Shown: positions 1 through 11,024, numbered from the stretch's first letter. The stretch: 46,063 nt of DNA from Dicyema japonicum (GCA_011109175.1 RDEW01000064.1:74653-120715); one strand, 5' to 3'. A program made the numbers and translations. The notes: a model not told the origin generated them from the letters alone.

Positions 1-765
1 TACTGCATAACTAATTGGTTGAAGTTTTTTGATTGTTTCTCTGTTCCTTTTCTCTCTTCCTAATAGAGTGGTGTCATGTGATCCCCCTGTCTAGGTGTTC
101 CCCAGCGCCTGGCTGGCACAAAAAAAGATCATTTGCTTTCCCCATTCCAATGGAGGGGTTTCCACAACTGCAAGAATGGAATCTTTACCCTTTATGCTGA
201 TTCCGGATAAACTCTGTTTCTGTAGAAGTGGAGATTGGGCAGACGTAATTAGTTGTTTACGTTAACTTCTCTCTCGGGGTATCCGGGGTTAATAAATTAA
301 ATCTAAATTTTGAAAAATGGCAAAGCCATCACGTCATTCGTAGTTGACCCTTCCGCTTACCCAAAAGACGTCCTGATAAAATCAGACGTGCTCAATAACG
401 CCAGACATTTTACTTTTCCATGGACATCTATTTTATATATTTTTATTCTCCAGTTTTATATTTTCTACTTTTTTGTGCATCTTTGTCTAACATTAATACT
501 TTAGCCTTATTTGGATATTATCGAGAAGCATCATAGGTTCTTTGAAAAAGGTGCTTTTACTGTTTATGGTTCAAGCACGTGAGACGTCTCAACGAAGATC
601 GGCTAGAAAGAGAACCACAATGCTACGGTACTTACTCCTTTTCGAATCTTAAGCACTACTATCTGCGTAACCCACACACAACGATGACTCTAGCGGAATT
701 GCGTATGAGAAATTATTCGTGAACGTTGAATCCTAAGAAAGACATCTCAATTGGCTCTATGGCAT
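1..765 (+). repeat. Long interspersed repeat, copy 1 (SINE-like S2a plus 3' extension)
   Basis: About 700 bp is highly similar, same orientation and order, to 39945-40715. The first 300 bases are the SINE-like unit S2a, with a TGGCTAATTGG-type pol III A-box-like start in other copies, a middle with 'GATCATTTGC' and a 3' end 'GTTAATAAATTAAAT'. S2a recurs alone at 42782-43090 and degraded at 17385-17550. The remaining 450 bases (from about 310) occur only with S2a in these two copies, so they may be a larger element or a duplicated locus. The small open frame of copy 2 (40575-40691) is interrupted here by a TAA. Confidence 0.75.
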
Positions 766-1140
766 GGTCGTTACGCTATCCGGCCTCTTTTCATCACCTT
801 TGTTATGTCCGTCTGCTTCCAGAAGGGCACAGTGGAAAGACATTTGAAAAAGTTTGAAAATTTGTTTAAAAATTGGGAATTCGCATTAAAATATAATTTC
901 TATCCACGACGCACGTGAGACCCGGTGGCTACTCCAGTTGATCTTTGTTGCAATCGTGAAAGGCAACGCAACGTCGATAATGTCGGCGGGGTCCATTTTG
1001 GATGGATGGCAGTTTTAAATAAAAGAATAAATTTTGTTAATTTAAATTTAATTTCTATCCCATTTTTTGTTCCTGTTGATTAATTTTAAAAATATTTATA
1101 ATTATTATGCATTCGAAAATTATATATTATTTATGCAAGA
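766..1140. other. Intergenic stretch, no gene recognised
   Basis: No supported gene. Around 803-920 the plus strand reads a short stretch like the end of a BED-type finger (…GTVERHLKK…), as in hAT transposases, but it is too short and isolated to call. The rest is AT-rich. Confidence 0.4.
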
Positions 1141-1144
1141 TATA

Positions 1145-1390
1145 TAAATGGGCGCATAGTGCCGTGTGGTTCCACGTGGCTACTTGATTGAAGATTTCTC
1201 TTCCATCCCTCTTGGCGTCATTGGATCCACCAATGCCTGGCCAGCATTCAAAAGGATTCATCCATTCCTCAGAGATACAATTTTGCTCCCTAGCAAAGAA
1301 TTCTGGATCGACCTCAGCTTCTCGGATAACGGCTTCCTGATAACATCTAGCATTTGCCTTCTATGGAACGCGTCAATTAAGTAAGTTCTA
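1145..1390 (+). repeat. SINE-like repeat S2b
   Basis: Shares with 7025-7290, 43135-43400 and 32935-33130 the blocks 'CACGTGGCTA', 'AATGCCTGGCCAG' with 'ATTCAAAAGGATTC', and a 3' part about taking 'CTCCCTAG…TTCTGGATCGACC'. It is diverged and truncated at its 3' side. Confidence 0.55.
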
Positions 1391-1504
1391 TTATGGGTTT
1401 CCCCAAGTGGCAACATTGTACCTTAAAATTGGAAATATGAATCCATTTACAACCTTGGGCAGGTTTTGTCTCCTACTGACGTTTGCTTAACAAAATCCAT
1501 TGTA

Positions 1505-1720
1505 ACTTATAAATTTTCGCCAAAGTTTTCCGTTTGATCGAAACTGCATTGTCCTACCTATACTGCAATACAACTCGGGAATGTGGGTACTAACCCAGAC
1601 ATGGAAAACAACTAAGGACTCAGACAGCATCCGAAAAATCTGAATCTCTAGAAGACCTTGGCGGAGTCTAACAGAATGGATCATTTGGGTGGCACAAACA
1701 ACGGGAAGAATTTAGCTTTC
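1505..1720 (+). pseudogene. LINE family A, reverse-transcriptase C-terminal fragment
   Basis: The plus strand encodes a stretch like the post-RT region of the family A elements (…VLPILQYNSGMWVLTQ…), matching '…PILIYNCGTWGLSK…' in the element at 22201-25290. It is followed about 70 bases later by a piece like the end of the protein (…SLTEWIIWVAQTTGRI), so the middle is deleted. It has stop codons and no 5' part: a decayed, internally deleted insertion. Confidence 0.55.
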
Positions 1721-1984
1721 ACATTGCGATTGTGTATAATAAATTATGATTTATTATAGCATGAATGAGACCGTGTTGTCAACTAAACCACGGGACACGT
1801 ATCTCGCGATTCGATTGATCTAAGACGCTATTTGGAAAGAATACAATTTTGAATTATTTTTTATTAAATAAAGCAATTTATTACGTAACAAAAAATCAAA
1901 ATAATCCAGCAGAAAGAATTAAATGGCTGTTTTTCCTTACAACTCCCAGAAAAATCCTTTGGAACAGTCACTTGGTTTCCCAAC

Positions 1985-2400
1985 GTTCGTTACCTGCTTT
2001 CGATTTCATATACCCAAGCGATTTTACAAGAGACCGTCTTGGGCCCAAAGATTCCGCTCGTTTCGACGACAGCGACCTGTACGTAATCTGGTGGAGAGGC
2101 TGTCATATTTTCTTATGTTGGAATTCCAGGGCCATCGGTTCCAGAGATGACGGAATCCAGCTGTTCCAAGATAGCGCATGACCTCGTTAATAGCTACAGA
2201 GACGTACAGATTTCTGTTCTCAATAATTTCAATGGAGACGTGTCTTCTACTCAAGCAATATAGAGGTAATCATTCGGCATGACCTCGTTAATAGCTACAG
2301 AGACGTACAGATTTCTGTTCTCAATAATTTCAATGGAGACGTGTCTTCTACTCAAGCAATATAGAGGTAATCATTCGACTTACAGAAACCAGGAAGAATG
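1985..2400 (-). pseudogene. PHD-RT-endonuclease retroelement (family C), C-terminal fragment
   Basis: On the minus strand a piece like the C-terminus of the element at 9618-12740 can be read: '…AINEVMRYLGTAGFRHLW…' aligns with '…AINGIIKRALESAGFRCR…' there, and '…VAVVETSGIFGPKTV…' aligns with '…VAIETSGNFGPKTLK…'. The RPDG motif and the WDVT endonuclease core between them are missing. A 101-bp tandem duplication (2176-2377) lies in the same piece. It is a dead fragment. Confidence 0.6.
2176..2377. repeat. Exact 101-bp tandem duplication
   Basis: Bases 2176-2276 are repeated directly as 2277-2377 with no difference that I can see and no spacer. It lies within the family C fragment and disrupts it. 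Confidence 0.9.
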
Positions 2401-2431
2401 TTTTTTGAGATTAGGGATTTTGACCTTATTT

Positions 2432-2470
2432 TGTCACATGGGGGGCGCGTAACGCATGGGCAGCCTGTTA
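2432..2470 (+). repeat. Left terminal inverted repeat of the Ginger-like element
   Basis: Starts TGTCACATGG and ends ATGGGCAGCCTGTTA; the mirror copy is 3709-3747. The mismatches sit in the middle of the repeat. The preceding TATTT repeats after the right end. Confidence 0.85.
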
Positions 2471-2512
2471 AATTTTTTCGACCTTGAAAAGGTCTTTTGA
2501 TTATCCGACATT

Positions 2513-2619
2513 ATTATTATTATTACCCCCAGGATCACTAAGTCAAAAAGAAAGAAATAAAAGTTCTCATCTAACTAAGTGATCCCAGACCGACAAAGGT
2601 GAAGATGAGTCCCTCTTTG
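2513..2619 (-). mobile_element. 5'-truncated LINE family B insertion with 14-bp target duplication
   Basis: This is the last ~105 bases of the LINE at 7319-9400, in the same minus orientation: an ATT repeat, 'ACCCCCAGGATCAC', and 'AAGTGATCCCAGACCGAC'. It is flanked by perfect 14-bp direct repeats GATTATCCGACATT (2499-2512 and 2620-2633). That is the signature of target-primed reverse transcription with severe 5' truncation. It is nested inside the Ginger-like transposon, so the LINE moved later. Confidence 0.9.
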
Positions 2620-2762
2620 GATTATCCGACATTTAATTTTATATATCCGATTTATATCGTGATTTAATCCTGTTAAATTAGTTTTTTATTCATAAATGTT
2701 ATGATTATAAAGATTTTATTTTTTTATAGCGGTAAACCTAGATTTCTAGCGTGATTTATAGC

Positions 2763-3483
2763 ATGGAAGATTATTTTGTTGCAATGGCTTCTTACAAGGG
2801 TTTTGTGAAAGATTGCGTTGAATATCAAACTTTAAAAGATGCTTTGCATGATAAATTTCCCGAAAATCTTCCGAGGCACCGAAAATATAGGCTTGTAAAG
2901 AAGATAGAGAATTTTTCTATTATCAATGACAGGTATTGTAAATTTTCAATAATTTTAGACTGTATCTTAAATCAACTGATCCCAAGTTAGTCATATCCCT
3001 CGATAATGAAACCGAAATGGAGCATGTTGCGAAATCGTTGCACGAGTTTTCACATGGAGGAGTCAATAAAATTGAGTATGAATGTCGACAAAGATACTTC
3101 AGTGTCGAGAATGAGATTATCAGAAAATTCATTCGAAATTGTGAAGTCTTTAAATTTTCGCGTCCCTTAAAAGTTCGTGATTTTTTATAATTGGAGATAT
3201 AAATCATCATGTGTTTGCTTCTTCTCCAAATGAACGTTTTCAGGTAGATCTAATAGACCTGAAAAAATTTTCAACATTAAATGAAAATTTCAAATGGATT
3301 TTAACGGTCATTGACATATATAGTAGGCTGGTTTTTTTTTTAATTTATAGATTCGCTTTTGTACGACCACTCTATAATAAGTCTGGTAAAGAAGTATGTG
3401 AAAACTTAAGATATTTGTTCCGCCTGAATGGGCCATGTAAATTTCTTCAGTCGGACAATGGATCTGAATTTAAAAATCAATAA
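2763..3483 (+). CDS. KRBA2-like integrase of the Ginger-like transposon, with mini-introns
   Basis: Four exons can be joined: 2763-2932, 2959-3176, 3197-3326 and 3351-3483, giving 651 nt (216 codons plus stop). The introns are 26 nt (2933-2958, GT-AG), 20 nt (3177-3196, GT-AG) and 24 nt (3327-3350, GC-AG). The product has an integrase zinc-binding region (LHEFSHGG… then …RNCEVFKF; the second Cys of the expected C-x2-C is Phe) and the start of the catalytic core: first Asp in FQVDLIDL, second in LQSDNGSEF. The reading stops at NQ-TAA before the expected catalytic Glu. About 20 bases on, a piece like the family's C-terminal segment (NILSNNRVAVVLN) appears in another frame, so the middle is deleted. 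An upstream exon is possible; the ATG at 2763 is only the first suitable one. Homology is clear; activity is unlikely. Confidence 0.7.
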
Positions 3484-3708
3484 ATAAGTATTATCCAGTT
3501 GCAGAAATAATTAATATTTTATCGAATAATCGCGTGGCGGTAGTTTTAAATAGTTTAATTTGATAGATAAAAAATTCGAAAGGAGAAATATCGGCTGTAT
3601 TAATGAGTAGACTAAAAAAAGTTACTTAAATTTAATTTTTTGTGGTTAATAAATCATTTATAAAATTAATTGAAGTTAATTGAAGTTAATCTTGGTTCAA
3701 GGTTAATG

Positions 3709-3747
3709 TAACAGGCTGCCCATAGGTAACGCTTGGCCCATGTGACA
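3709..3747 (-). repeat. Right terminal inverted repeat of the Ginger-like element
   Basis: Reverse complement starts TGTCACATGG and ends ATGGGCAGCCTGTTA, pairing with 2432-2470. It is followed by TATTT. Confidence 0.85.
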
Positions 3748-3799
3748 TATTTATTGTCAATTAGACTCAGTTTCTTATCTGATGGAAGAAAGGCTGTAA

Positions 3800-4330
3800 A
3801 TATTTTTTCCAGAATCGTCTATAGCCAATTTACCATAAGCCAGAAGCTAAAGTCGATCCAGATATGTTGCTTTTTCCATACTGGATGTCCAGATCATGTA
3901 TGATCAGCATTGTGTCGTCATTGGTCTGTATATTATTTTAACTCCCGGTATTGCAAGGTCTATCTGTCAAATAGCCCATAAATGTTGATTTTTCTACTTT
4001 GAAGCTATGTTAAAAAGGTATAAATAACATTTATATTTTCAAAATGACAATCCTCTCCATAACTTTAGTTATTGAGTAAAGCAATGGAACCTATCAATAT
4101 GACGTGGGTCGTTCCCAGGTTTTAGAATACGATGTATATGCACAAGTTTCCAGTTTTTCGGATAAAGTTCGAGTTAATTGATTGGTTGTTGATATACGTG
4201 AGAGGAGCGACTCCCTGTTCTCTTAATTTTTAGGAAGAATATTGGAATCCTACCAGATCCTTGAGAGTTGTTCTTATAAAACTCACGACATCCCTTACTA
4301 TATAAGGGTGAATAATAATATAAGGACCGT
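3800..4330 (-). pseudogene. LINE reverse-transcriptase fragment
   Basis: The minus strand shows N-terminal RT motifs in shifting frames: IHRILKPGNDPRHI (the 'KPGKDP…YRP' region of Jockey/I-type RTs) followed by TKVMERIV, then a diverged stretch with several stops. No catalytic YxDD is visible. It is too decayed to assign to one of the families here. Confidence 0.5.
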
Positions 4331-4492
4331 CTCGAAATTCACAATCCTCATAGCTCCTCTTGGACAAAACGCTCACGTTATTTTATTGTACAGAACTGTT
4401 AGTTAATTAAGTAACCCCTGCCTCACTAACTTGCAGGAGACCAGAAGCTATTAGATAGGACGCAGCAAATGCCGGTCGCTTCCATAGATCAG

Positions 4493-4740
4493 TCAGTACT
4501 GACATTGTAGACGACGTTGTGCTAATTCATGACATTCAAATAGGTTATTTGTTGTCAACTCGTAGAGGTTGCAAAAGGGACAGAGGACATCGTTTATCGG
4601 AGAGATGTGGTGCCCACATCGTAGACGAGTCAGGTTTACCTGGACGAGGCCGTTTATGTTGAATTGCAGGTAATTCCCGTTCTTGTATGGCAGGAGTTCT
4701 GTTCGATGTCCTAAGCAAGGATTAGGAGTAGCCAATCCGA
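4493..4740 (-). pseudogene. LINE C-terminal zinc-finger fragment
   Basis: An 80-codon minus-strand frame ends like the C-terminus of Jockey/R1-type LINE ORF2 proteins: LTRLRCGHH followed by a C-x2-C pair (LCPFCNLYE), then an F-E-C-H segment and an Arg-rich end. That layout is the terminal CCHC-like motif after the RT. There is no RT next to it on the upstream side, so it is an isolated 3' remnant, probably not from the same insertion as the RT scrap at 3800-4330. Confidence 0.55.
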
Positions 4741-4744
4741 TCTT

Positions 4745-6600
4745 TGGGAGAGAAAGATATGCGCCTGCTTAAAAGTCACAATCATTCAGTCCAAATTCCC
4801 AGAGGTCGTTGAACAGGTTTAATGGGGAATAAGTGTGATTTTTTTAGTTGCCGAATCAATTTTGTCCTCGTGAAGGTGAACCACATCAATAATTTAAAGA
4901 ACTGTAATGCTAACTAATCGATGAAAAGGAGTCCTTAATTAATTTTTTGTTTTGTGCGCTGGCTCATGTAGACGAACCTGTTCTGCAGAGAATATTAACT
5001 GGTGGCTTCGTTGCTTGTTGAATTTATTTACTTGTCAACTTTATAAAATACCATTCAAATATCTGATTTTTAAATTAAATAAAATATTTTTTTGTTTTAT
5101 AATTATTTTTAATTTTCGTTCAAATTTATTGATTTCATGTCAAATTTATGTTTCCTGAGAAAGATATTTTCATTTTTATTTGGGAAACTTTGAATATTAC
5201 TTTAATTTGTATCATTAAATTGAATTAAACCTGTTATCACTAAAATATATAAACTTAATTTTAAATGGCCCTACATTAGTTGACAGTTTCTCACTACCAA
5301 ATTCTATTGTTTCGAAAGATCTTATGGATGTGAGTCTTGTTGTTTTCAAAAATTATCATATGTAAAAGATTGGGGGTTACACAATATTCTTTTGGAGGGT
5401 GAGAGAAAGGACTATTCGTTAGGGTATACACATACCATTAGAAAACCAGAAATCGGGTTATGAATTTAAAGTATTCATATGATTCCCTCCGGCATTTCAA
5501 ATAAAGTAATTTGAGTATGTAAAATTTTTTAAATTAATTGCTGAATCTTTACGAAATAGTGGTGTTAAAACGATACCGACAAACTCAAAGTTGAGCTACT
5601 AACTACCCCCTACCTAAGAAGAAACCGTTATGGGCTTCATATATATGATTAAATATTTTTAGATTAATATTCAAAAAAATTTCATTAATTCATTTAGAGC
5701 CTTATTTCGTGAAGCCTGTATTGAAAAAAACCGTATTTTCTCCAATATCCTGATTCTGTTTTGATCCTGAACTTAGAACTTATTCCTTGGTGGCTAATTC
5801 GTACAGGGATTTTAGGGATTGGCATAACGCCAGTTCAATAACAGCCATAGGTTCGGTTAGGAAAGAGAAGTATTTCTTTAGAGCAGTGGTTCCCAAATAG
5901 AAAAACCGTGGATAGCTTTCGACCAGAAAGAATTGAACTCACGGATAATTGGTTCTTTGTATTTTTAAAATCATTTGTGCTTTTTTGTGAACTGTCCCTT
6001 CATTATAAAGTTTTCTAGTTCTGTCCATTTAACAACCCCCCGTCATCTTAGATAACATGAAAATCTTCTATTGACGGATTATTTAAAACAGTCGATATTG
6101 AAAATCAATTATTTTTGACAAATGAATGCCTAAATTAACTTTATATAAGTGAAGCCTCTGACACGTGATCCTACAATTTTGGCCGGACTGATTTGAACAC
6201 AGATACTTTGCAATCCCACACTCTTTGTTGAGTTCATAAATTTTGGTTTCTGATGTCTCTCATATTCGCCACCTCGTCTTGCAGACTTGTGCCAGGAGCA
6301 GCGGGTTACGAGAGATGAACAGTCTTAAAGAATCTCGAAGGGAATAGTTTTCAAAGTAGACGACTACATCTAAAATATAAAATTAGCAAAACAGGAAGTT
6401 TTTCAAGGAATTTGTGAAAAAACCAGAATCCTAATAATATTTCCGAAATTCTCAAGAGCATCTTGTACATACATAAAGTGCATTGGTTTCCGGGACGATC
6501 AGAGAGCATAGATGGGGACGGGATCACTGAGAACCATGTATTTCCTTTTAATTTGTTGGTGATTTTTCGTTCAAATAAATAAACTGATTAGAATCTTTAT
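4745..6600. other. AT-rich stretch, no gene recognised
   Basis: I see no supported coding region. At 5884 'CAGTGGTTCCCAAA' resembles the terminal inverted repeat start of Charlie-type hAT elements, but no partner end or transposase was found nearby. Confidence 0.4.
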
Positions 6601-6603
6601 CAT

Positions 6604-6830
6604 AGGTATTGCCGACAACAATGGTCTTACTGAGCGTTTTGAAAAAAAATTTTCGTTTCAAAGTTGAGTCGCGTCGTAAGACGATCCTGACTTTGTTAGC
6701 GACACCTTTACGCATTATCTCGTACGCTCTAGAAATTTCGAAGCCGATTGTGATGAAACGAAAACGATCTCCGAGGGCAACTGTTTCTTCAACATCTACC
6801 TTTGATAAAACGATTTTTTAATTTCTAAAA
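6604..6830. other. Two opposing open frames of unknown status
   Basis: The plus strand has a 70-codon frame (6609-6821) and the minus strand has an equally open one over the same bases, rich in hydrophobic and basic residues. The region has a higher CpG content than its surroundings. I recognise no family in either direction, and no mini-intron pair clearly extends either frame. Confidence 0.3.
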
Positions 6831-7024
6831 AATATAAATTAGTGAGCAATTCTCGTGATTAAGTGTATTCTCTTTTACTACTTGCATGGAAAGTGCTCTA
6901 TCATTCATATCTTTTCTCGACTATTTTTTCCATTACATTTTGCTAGTAACGATAGATGAGCTTAATCAAAGTGTTCCCTTAAGGTTGCGTATTTTTTCCT
7001 TTAGCGAATTAGGTTCGCCGTGTC

Positions 7025-7290
7025 AATTAGCCTAAATAATTGAATACTTTTTTTCCTCTAGTAGGAGAACCTCAATGCCTGGCCAGAATTCAAAAGGATT
7101 CTTTCATCCAAATAGAGACTGTCCACCTTACTCAGGAGACGCCTAATGCCTGGTTGAATTCAAAAGGATTTTTCTTTTTATCAAACTGGAGACTATTTCG
7201 CTCCCTGGAGACGTGTTCTGGTTTTAACCATCTAGCTGAGGCTCAAATGGAACTCGTTAAGGTTAAACTCACTAACTAGGTGATCTCAGC
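7025..7290 (+). repeat. SINE-like repeat S2b
   Basis: Contains two tandem versions of the 'AATGCCTGG…GAATTCAAAAGGATT' block followed by 'TTTCGCTCCCTGGAGACG' and 'GTTCTGG', matching the S2b copies at 1145 and 43135. It abuts the 3' end of the LINE at 7319. Confidence 0.55.
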
Positions 7291-7318
7291 GTCCAATATC
7301 TCACGAACTCTCCATAAT

Positions 7319-9400
7319 TATTATTATTATTATTACCCCCAGGATCACTGGGTCAAAGAGAAAGAAATAAAAGTTCTCATCTAACTAAGTGATCCCAGAC
7401 CGACAAAGGTGAGGACGAGTCCGGCGGGGTCGAGAATCCTGAACAGCTCTTCTCATAGGACATGGCATCGGCTCACAATTTCTGTATGATTGTAGATAAT
7501 TCGATAGTATTTGGAATAGAGGGCAGCTCGGTAGAACAGCCTCCTTTAATAGTTTTCGTTGTATTTCAATTAAAAAATTTTCAATAGGTTGGATGTTATG
7601 ATCTGGTCCAATTAACCTCATTGCAGTCTCCTCGATTGCAGATAACTTCAATGTGGAAGATCGTGACATTTGCATTGCCCATATAGGGCTTGCATACGTC
7701 ATCGTTGGTCGGATGAATTGTTTGTATATCGTGGCAAGGATCCCAGTTAGATCTCTAAATATTTTTGAGAGCACTTTTAAAATTCTTAATTTTTTCAGAG
7801 CAGAAGTTACTCTGTTTTCAACATGCCGGATAAATATGAGTCCCTGATCAAAGGTTACTCCAAGAATCTTCGGTGTTTTGTTAATAGAGATAGCTTCGTT
7901 CTTCATAAAGACTTTTGGTTCGATACAGAGCTGTCTCTTGTAGGTGGTAAACAGTGTGACAAAGGACTTTGCTGCTGATGTGTCAAGTCTCCGCTTCGAG
8001 AGCCATAGTTCCAAGTTGTCAAGCATTTGTTGAGCCAACTGAGTCGCTGATTGAATGTTTCTGTCCTTGGAGGCAAGAATGATATCGTCGGCATATGAGA
8101 GGATTAGACAGTTTTCATTACAGGTTTGTGGCATGTCGTTTATGTAGAGATTGAAGAGTAGAGGTGATAGTGGTGAGCCTTGAGGGACTCCATTTGGGAA
8201 ATAGCGAGATCTTGATTTGATGTTGTTGCAGAGCACTTGTGCTCGTCTTCCGTTTAGGAAGTTTCCAAGCCAAAGTTTCAGGTTCGGATGGATGTTGGTT
8301 TCATATATTTTTTTTGTTAGAAGTTTCCTAGGGACTGAGTCGAACGCTTTTGTGATGTCCAAGGATATAAGTACTGTCCTCTGATAGGGTTTGAGGGAGT
8401 TAAATCCTTCCGCAATGAATTATGTGTGGGTTGTAAGGTGTGTTGTCGTCGAATGGTTGTCCCGGAATCCGTGCTGGGACGGAGGTATTGAGAATGAGTC
8501 TTGTATTTTTTCCAAAACAAGCCTTTCAAGGATCCTTGAAACCGGACTTAGAATAGATATTGGGCGATAGGAAGATGGTTCATCTATTGGTTTGTTGGGT
8601 TTTCGGATAGGTCTGCTTAGAGACTTCTTCCATATTTCAGGGATTGTATTTGTGTTAATGGAGAGGTTGAATATATAGGCTAATAGTTCCAGGGCTCGAT
8701 GGCCTAGGTGCTTCAGTTCACATGTGGTTATGTTGTCTGGTCTTTTGGCCTCTGAGTTGTTGGCCTTAGATATGGCTCTGCGAACATCCTGACTAGTAAA
8801 TAGGATCCAGTTATCGGAGCGTTTCGGTTCAATCTTTTTCAGGAATACTTGGTGTTCTTTTGAAAACTTCCTGTAGGATATAGATGTGTAATATTTTATC
8901 AGAGTGTCTGGTTTTATGTAGACTTCGACTTTTCTCTCTGAGGAGGGTCTTTTGATGTTTTTGATCCACTTCCACACTCTTTGCATTGGGGGTTTTTTGT
9001 AGAGAGCTTTCGGTAGTCTCGTCCATCTATTTGCATTTTCTGTCTTTATGTTGTTGTCGATCTCTCTGTACAATTCTCGTATTTTCCTGATGTTTTCTTC
9101 TGTTGGCGATTTTACCATCTTTAGATTGTTTCGTTCTCCGATCAGATGTTTCGTCGTTGTGTTAAAACGTTTTGATGACGTTGGTTGACTCCCCATAGGA
9201 ATGTACTTCTTTTTCGCATCGTTTATAATGGAGTTGAACCATTTCACTAATTGTTCGACGGAGGGAAAAGTGGGGAAATTTAGTCCAATACAATTATCGA
9301 CGTATTCCTTGAATCCTTTCCAATTCGCAAGGCTGTAGTCCATAAATGTTGCACTATGACTCAACTGCAATCCGAATCTCGTTATAAATTTACATAACTC
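7319..9400 (-). mobile_element. LINE family B, 5'-truncated, RT pseudogene
   Basis: Minus-strand non-LTR retrotransposon. An upstream frame (9370-8420) carries the region before the RT and its first motifs (KPNKPIDEPSSYRPISIL, ILERLVLEKI, QHGFRDNHST). A second frame (8362-7385) continues with DITKAFDSVPRKLL, NGVPQGSPLSPLLFNLYIND and the catalytic YADDIIL, then the thumb and C-terminal region. The two frames are joined by a frameshift near 8400. No endonuclease is present, so the 5' part is missing. The 3' end has 'CCTGGGGGTAATAATAAT', that is a (TAA)n tail, and a near-identical tail is found with a target duplication at 2513-2619. The motifs are of the Jockey/CR1 type; I do not give a clade. 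Confidence 0.85.
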
Positions 9401-9474
9401 ATAATTTGCCTTTAATTATAAAAAATATTATAAATTGTCGTCAAAAAACGTGTCGTCGTTGTGTGTTGTTGTTT

Positions 9475-9612
9475 TTCGCCTATTGTGATTATTTTCCTAT
9501 TTTTGACTTTCTCTTATTGACTATTTTCGCCTATTGAGACTATTCTCCTATTCTTGATTTTCGCCTATTGAGATTATTCCCCTATTCTTGATTTTCGCCT
9601 ATTGTTGATTCA
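9475..9612 (+). repeat. 34-bp minisatellite upstream of the family C element
   Basis: About four units of the pattern CGCCTATTGAGATTATT + CTCCTATTCTTGATTTT, each about 34 bp with small changes; the first is elongated and the last partial. It lies immediately upstream of the first ATG of the family C element (9618), so it may be its 5' untranslated or promoter repeat. Confidence 0.8.
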
Positions 9613-11024
9613 GTGGAATGGTACTCGAAAAGTCATCGTCTAATTGCTCTACCTGCAACATGAGCAATTTGAGAAAGTTTGGAATTTCTTGTTCTGTCTG
9701 TGGAGTGTTCTCTCACATCGGGTGTTTGAAGCTCTCTCAGGCCTCTATCCGTGCTCTTGGGGTATGGCACTGCCGCTCGTGCCTTGGAATTGGTTCGGGG
9801 TTTCCTAATAGTCACGCTGTCGTAGCAGATCCTGATGAAGCTCTGAAACTGATCTCTCGAACGCGCTCGGACGTGACCATTCTTGTGAAGATTCCCAAAA
9901 GTGCGAGAACTGCTGTTGCCGAGGCTCTGATCTCCACCATCAAGGATGTTTTGAAGCCTGACGCCGTTTCTTCGGAATGGGTCAAATTTTTCCTTTTCCC
10001 GTCACTCACTCTTGGGATCAGAAGACCAACGGAAGCATCCACTTCTCTCGCAACGAATATCAAAAGAGAGTTAGACTGTTTCTAAATGAACATAAAATGT
10101 CACTTACTGCTTTAAAATCAACTCAAATTGCACCCCGGAGCTCAAAGCGTCCGAAAACAGAGGAACTTCGCTTAATAAAGAAACTAATCAGGATGAAACT
10201 TATGGAAGGCGATATTCGTGGTGCTGTACGGCTATTAGTTTGTGATCCTGGGACACTTAAAAACACCCCTGAAACGCTCATGTCTTTACGAGAAAAACAC
10301 CCCGGATCCCCCGAAGACTTGAGAACTATAAAACCTTTCCACGAGGAACAATTGCTCCCTCTAACGAAGATATAATCACCTCCCTGCGTTCATTTCGTCC
10401 TAGTAGTGGAGGTGGTATTGATGGCTTGAGACCCGGTCACCTACGTGATCTCACAGCTCCAATGATGGGATCTGTCGGAAAGGATCTTTCGAATGTTATT
10501 TGCGAACTGATCAACAAAATTCTTTCTGGATGTTTGTCTCCTTTCGGTCGAGATATGTTATTTTCTGCTAATCTTGTTGCTCTCCGAAAGCCTGACGGCG
10601 GTGTCTGACCGATTGCTATTGGAAACGTGTTCAGGAGACTTGCAGCTAAAGTCGCTTGCTTTTCTGGGGTTCAAAGATCCTATTTTCAGTCCTATACAGA
10701 TGGGCGTTGGAGTTGTGGCGGTGCAGAGGCTTGTGTCCACGCAGTGAGGAGTTTTTTCACGTCGTCGTCCCAATGCAAAGAGGACGTTGTTTTCTGCAAA
10801 GTAGATCTTTAGAACGCATTTAATTCCATAAGGAGAGATCATTTATTGGAGTTATGCCAAAAAAATTTACCACTTATTTGAGAGATTGTTCGCCTTTCAT
10901 ATTCTAAGCCATCATCATTGTTTTTCCACGATGCCATCATTAAATCACGAACTGGTGTTCAACAAGGCGACCCACTTGGACCTCTTCTCTTTGCTTTAGG
11001 GATCCATGGAGTAGCCGCATGCTT

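Larger units (their letters stand above)
2432..3747 (+). mobile_element. Ginger-like DNA transposon with integrase
   Basis: A 1316-bp element bounded by imperfect terminal inverted repeats of 39 bp (2432-2470 and 3709-3747, 32 of 39 matching). Both begin TGTCACATGG and end ATGGGCAGCCTGTTA when read inward. TATTT flanks both ends (2427-2431, 3748-3752), a candidate target-site duplication. It carries an integrase gene of the KRBA2-like type (2763-3483). An integrase plus inverted repeats starting TGT is the layout known for Ginger transposons, whose usual duplication is 4 bp; here 4 or 5 cannot be separated because of the T run. A LINE 3' end is inserted inside (2513-2619). Because the integrase is internally deleted this copy is probably inactive by itself. 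Confidence 0.8.

Noticed and set aside
3481-3600. Extra mini-introns rescuing the integrase beyond NQ-stop
   Set aside because: The stop is upstream of any usable GT; the central catalytic part is simply absent, so a deletion is the better explanation.
5884-5900. hAT terminal inverted repeat CAGTGGTTCCCAAA
   Set aside because: No partner inverted repeat and no transposase within a reasonable distance; may be chance.
6609-6821. Coding gene on either strand (a vague Alba-like resemblance on the minus strand)
   Set aside because: Both strands are open over the same bases, neither contains a decisive motif, and no intron structure extends it.
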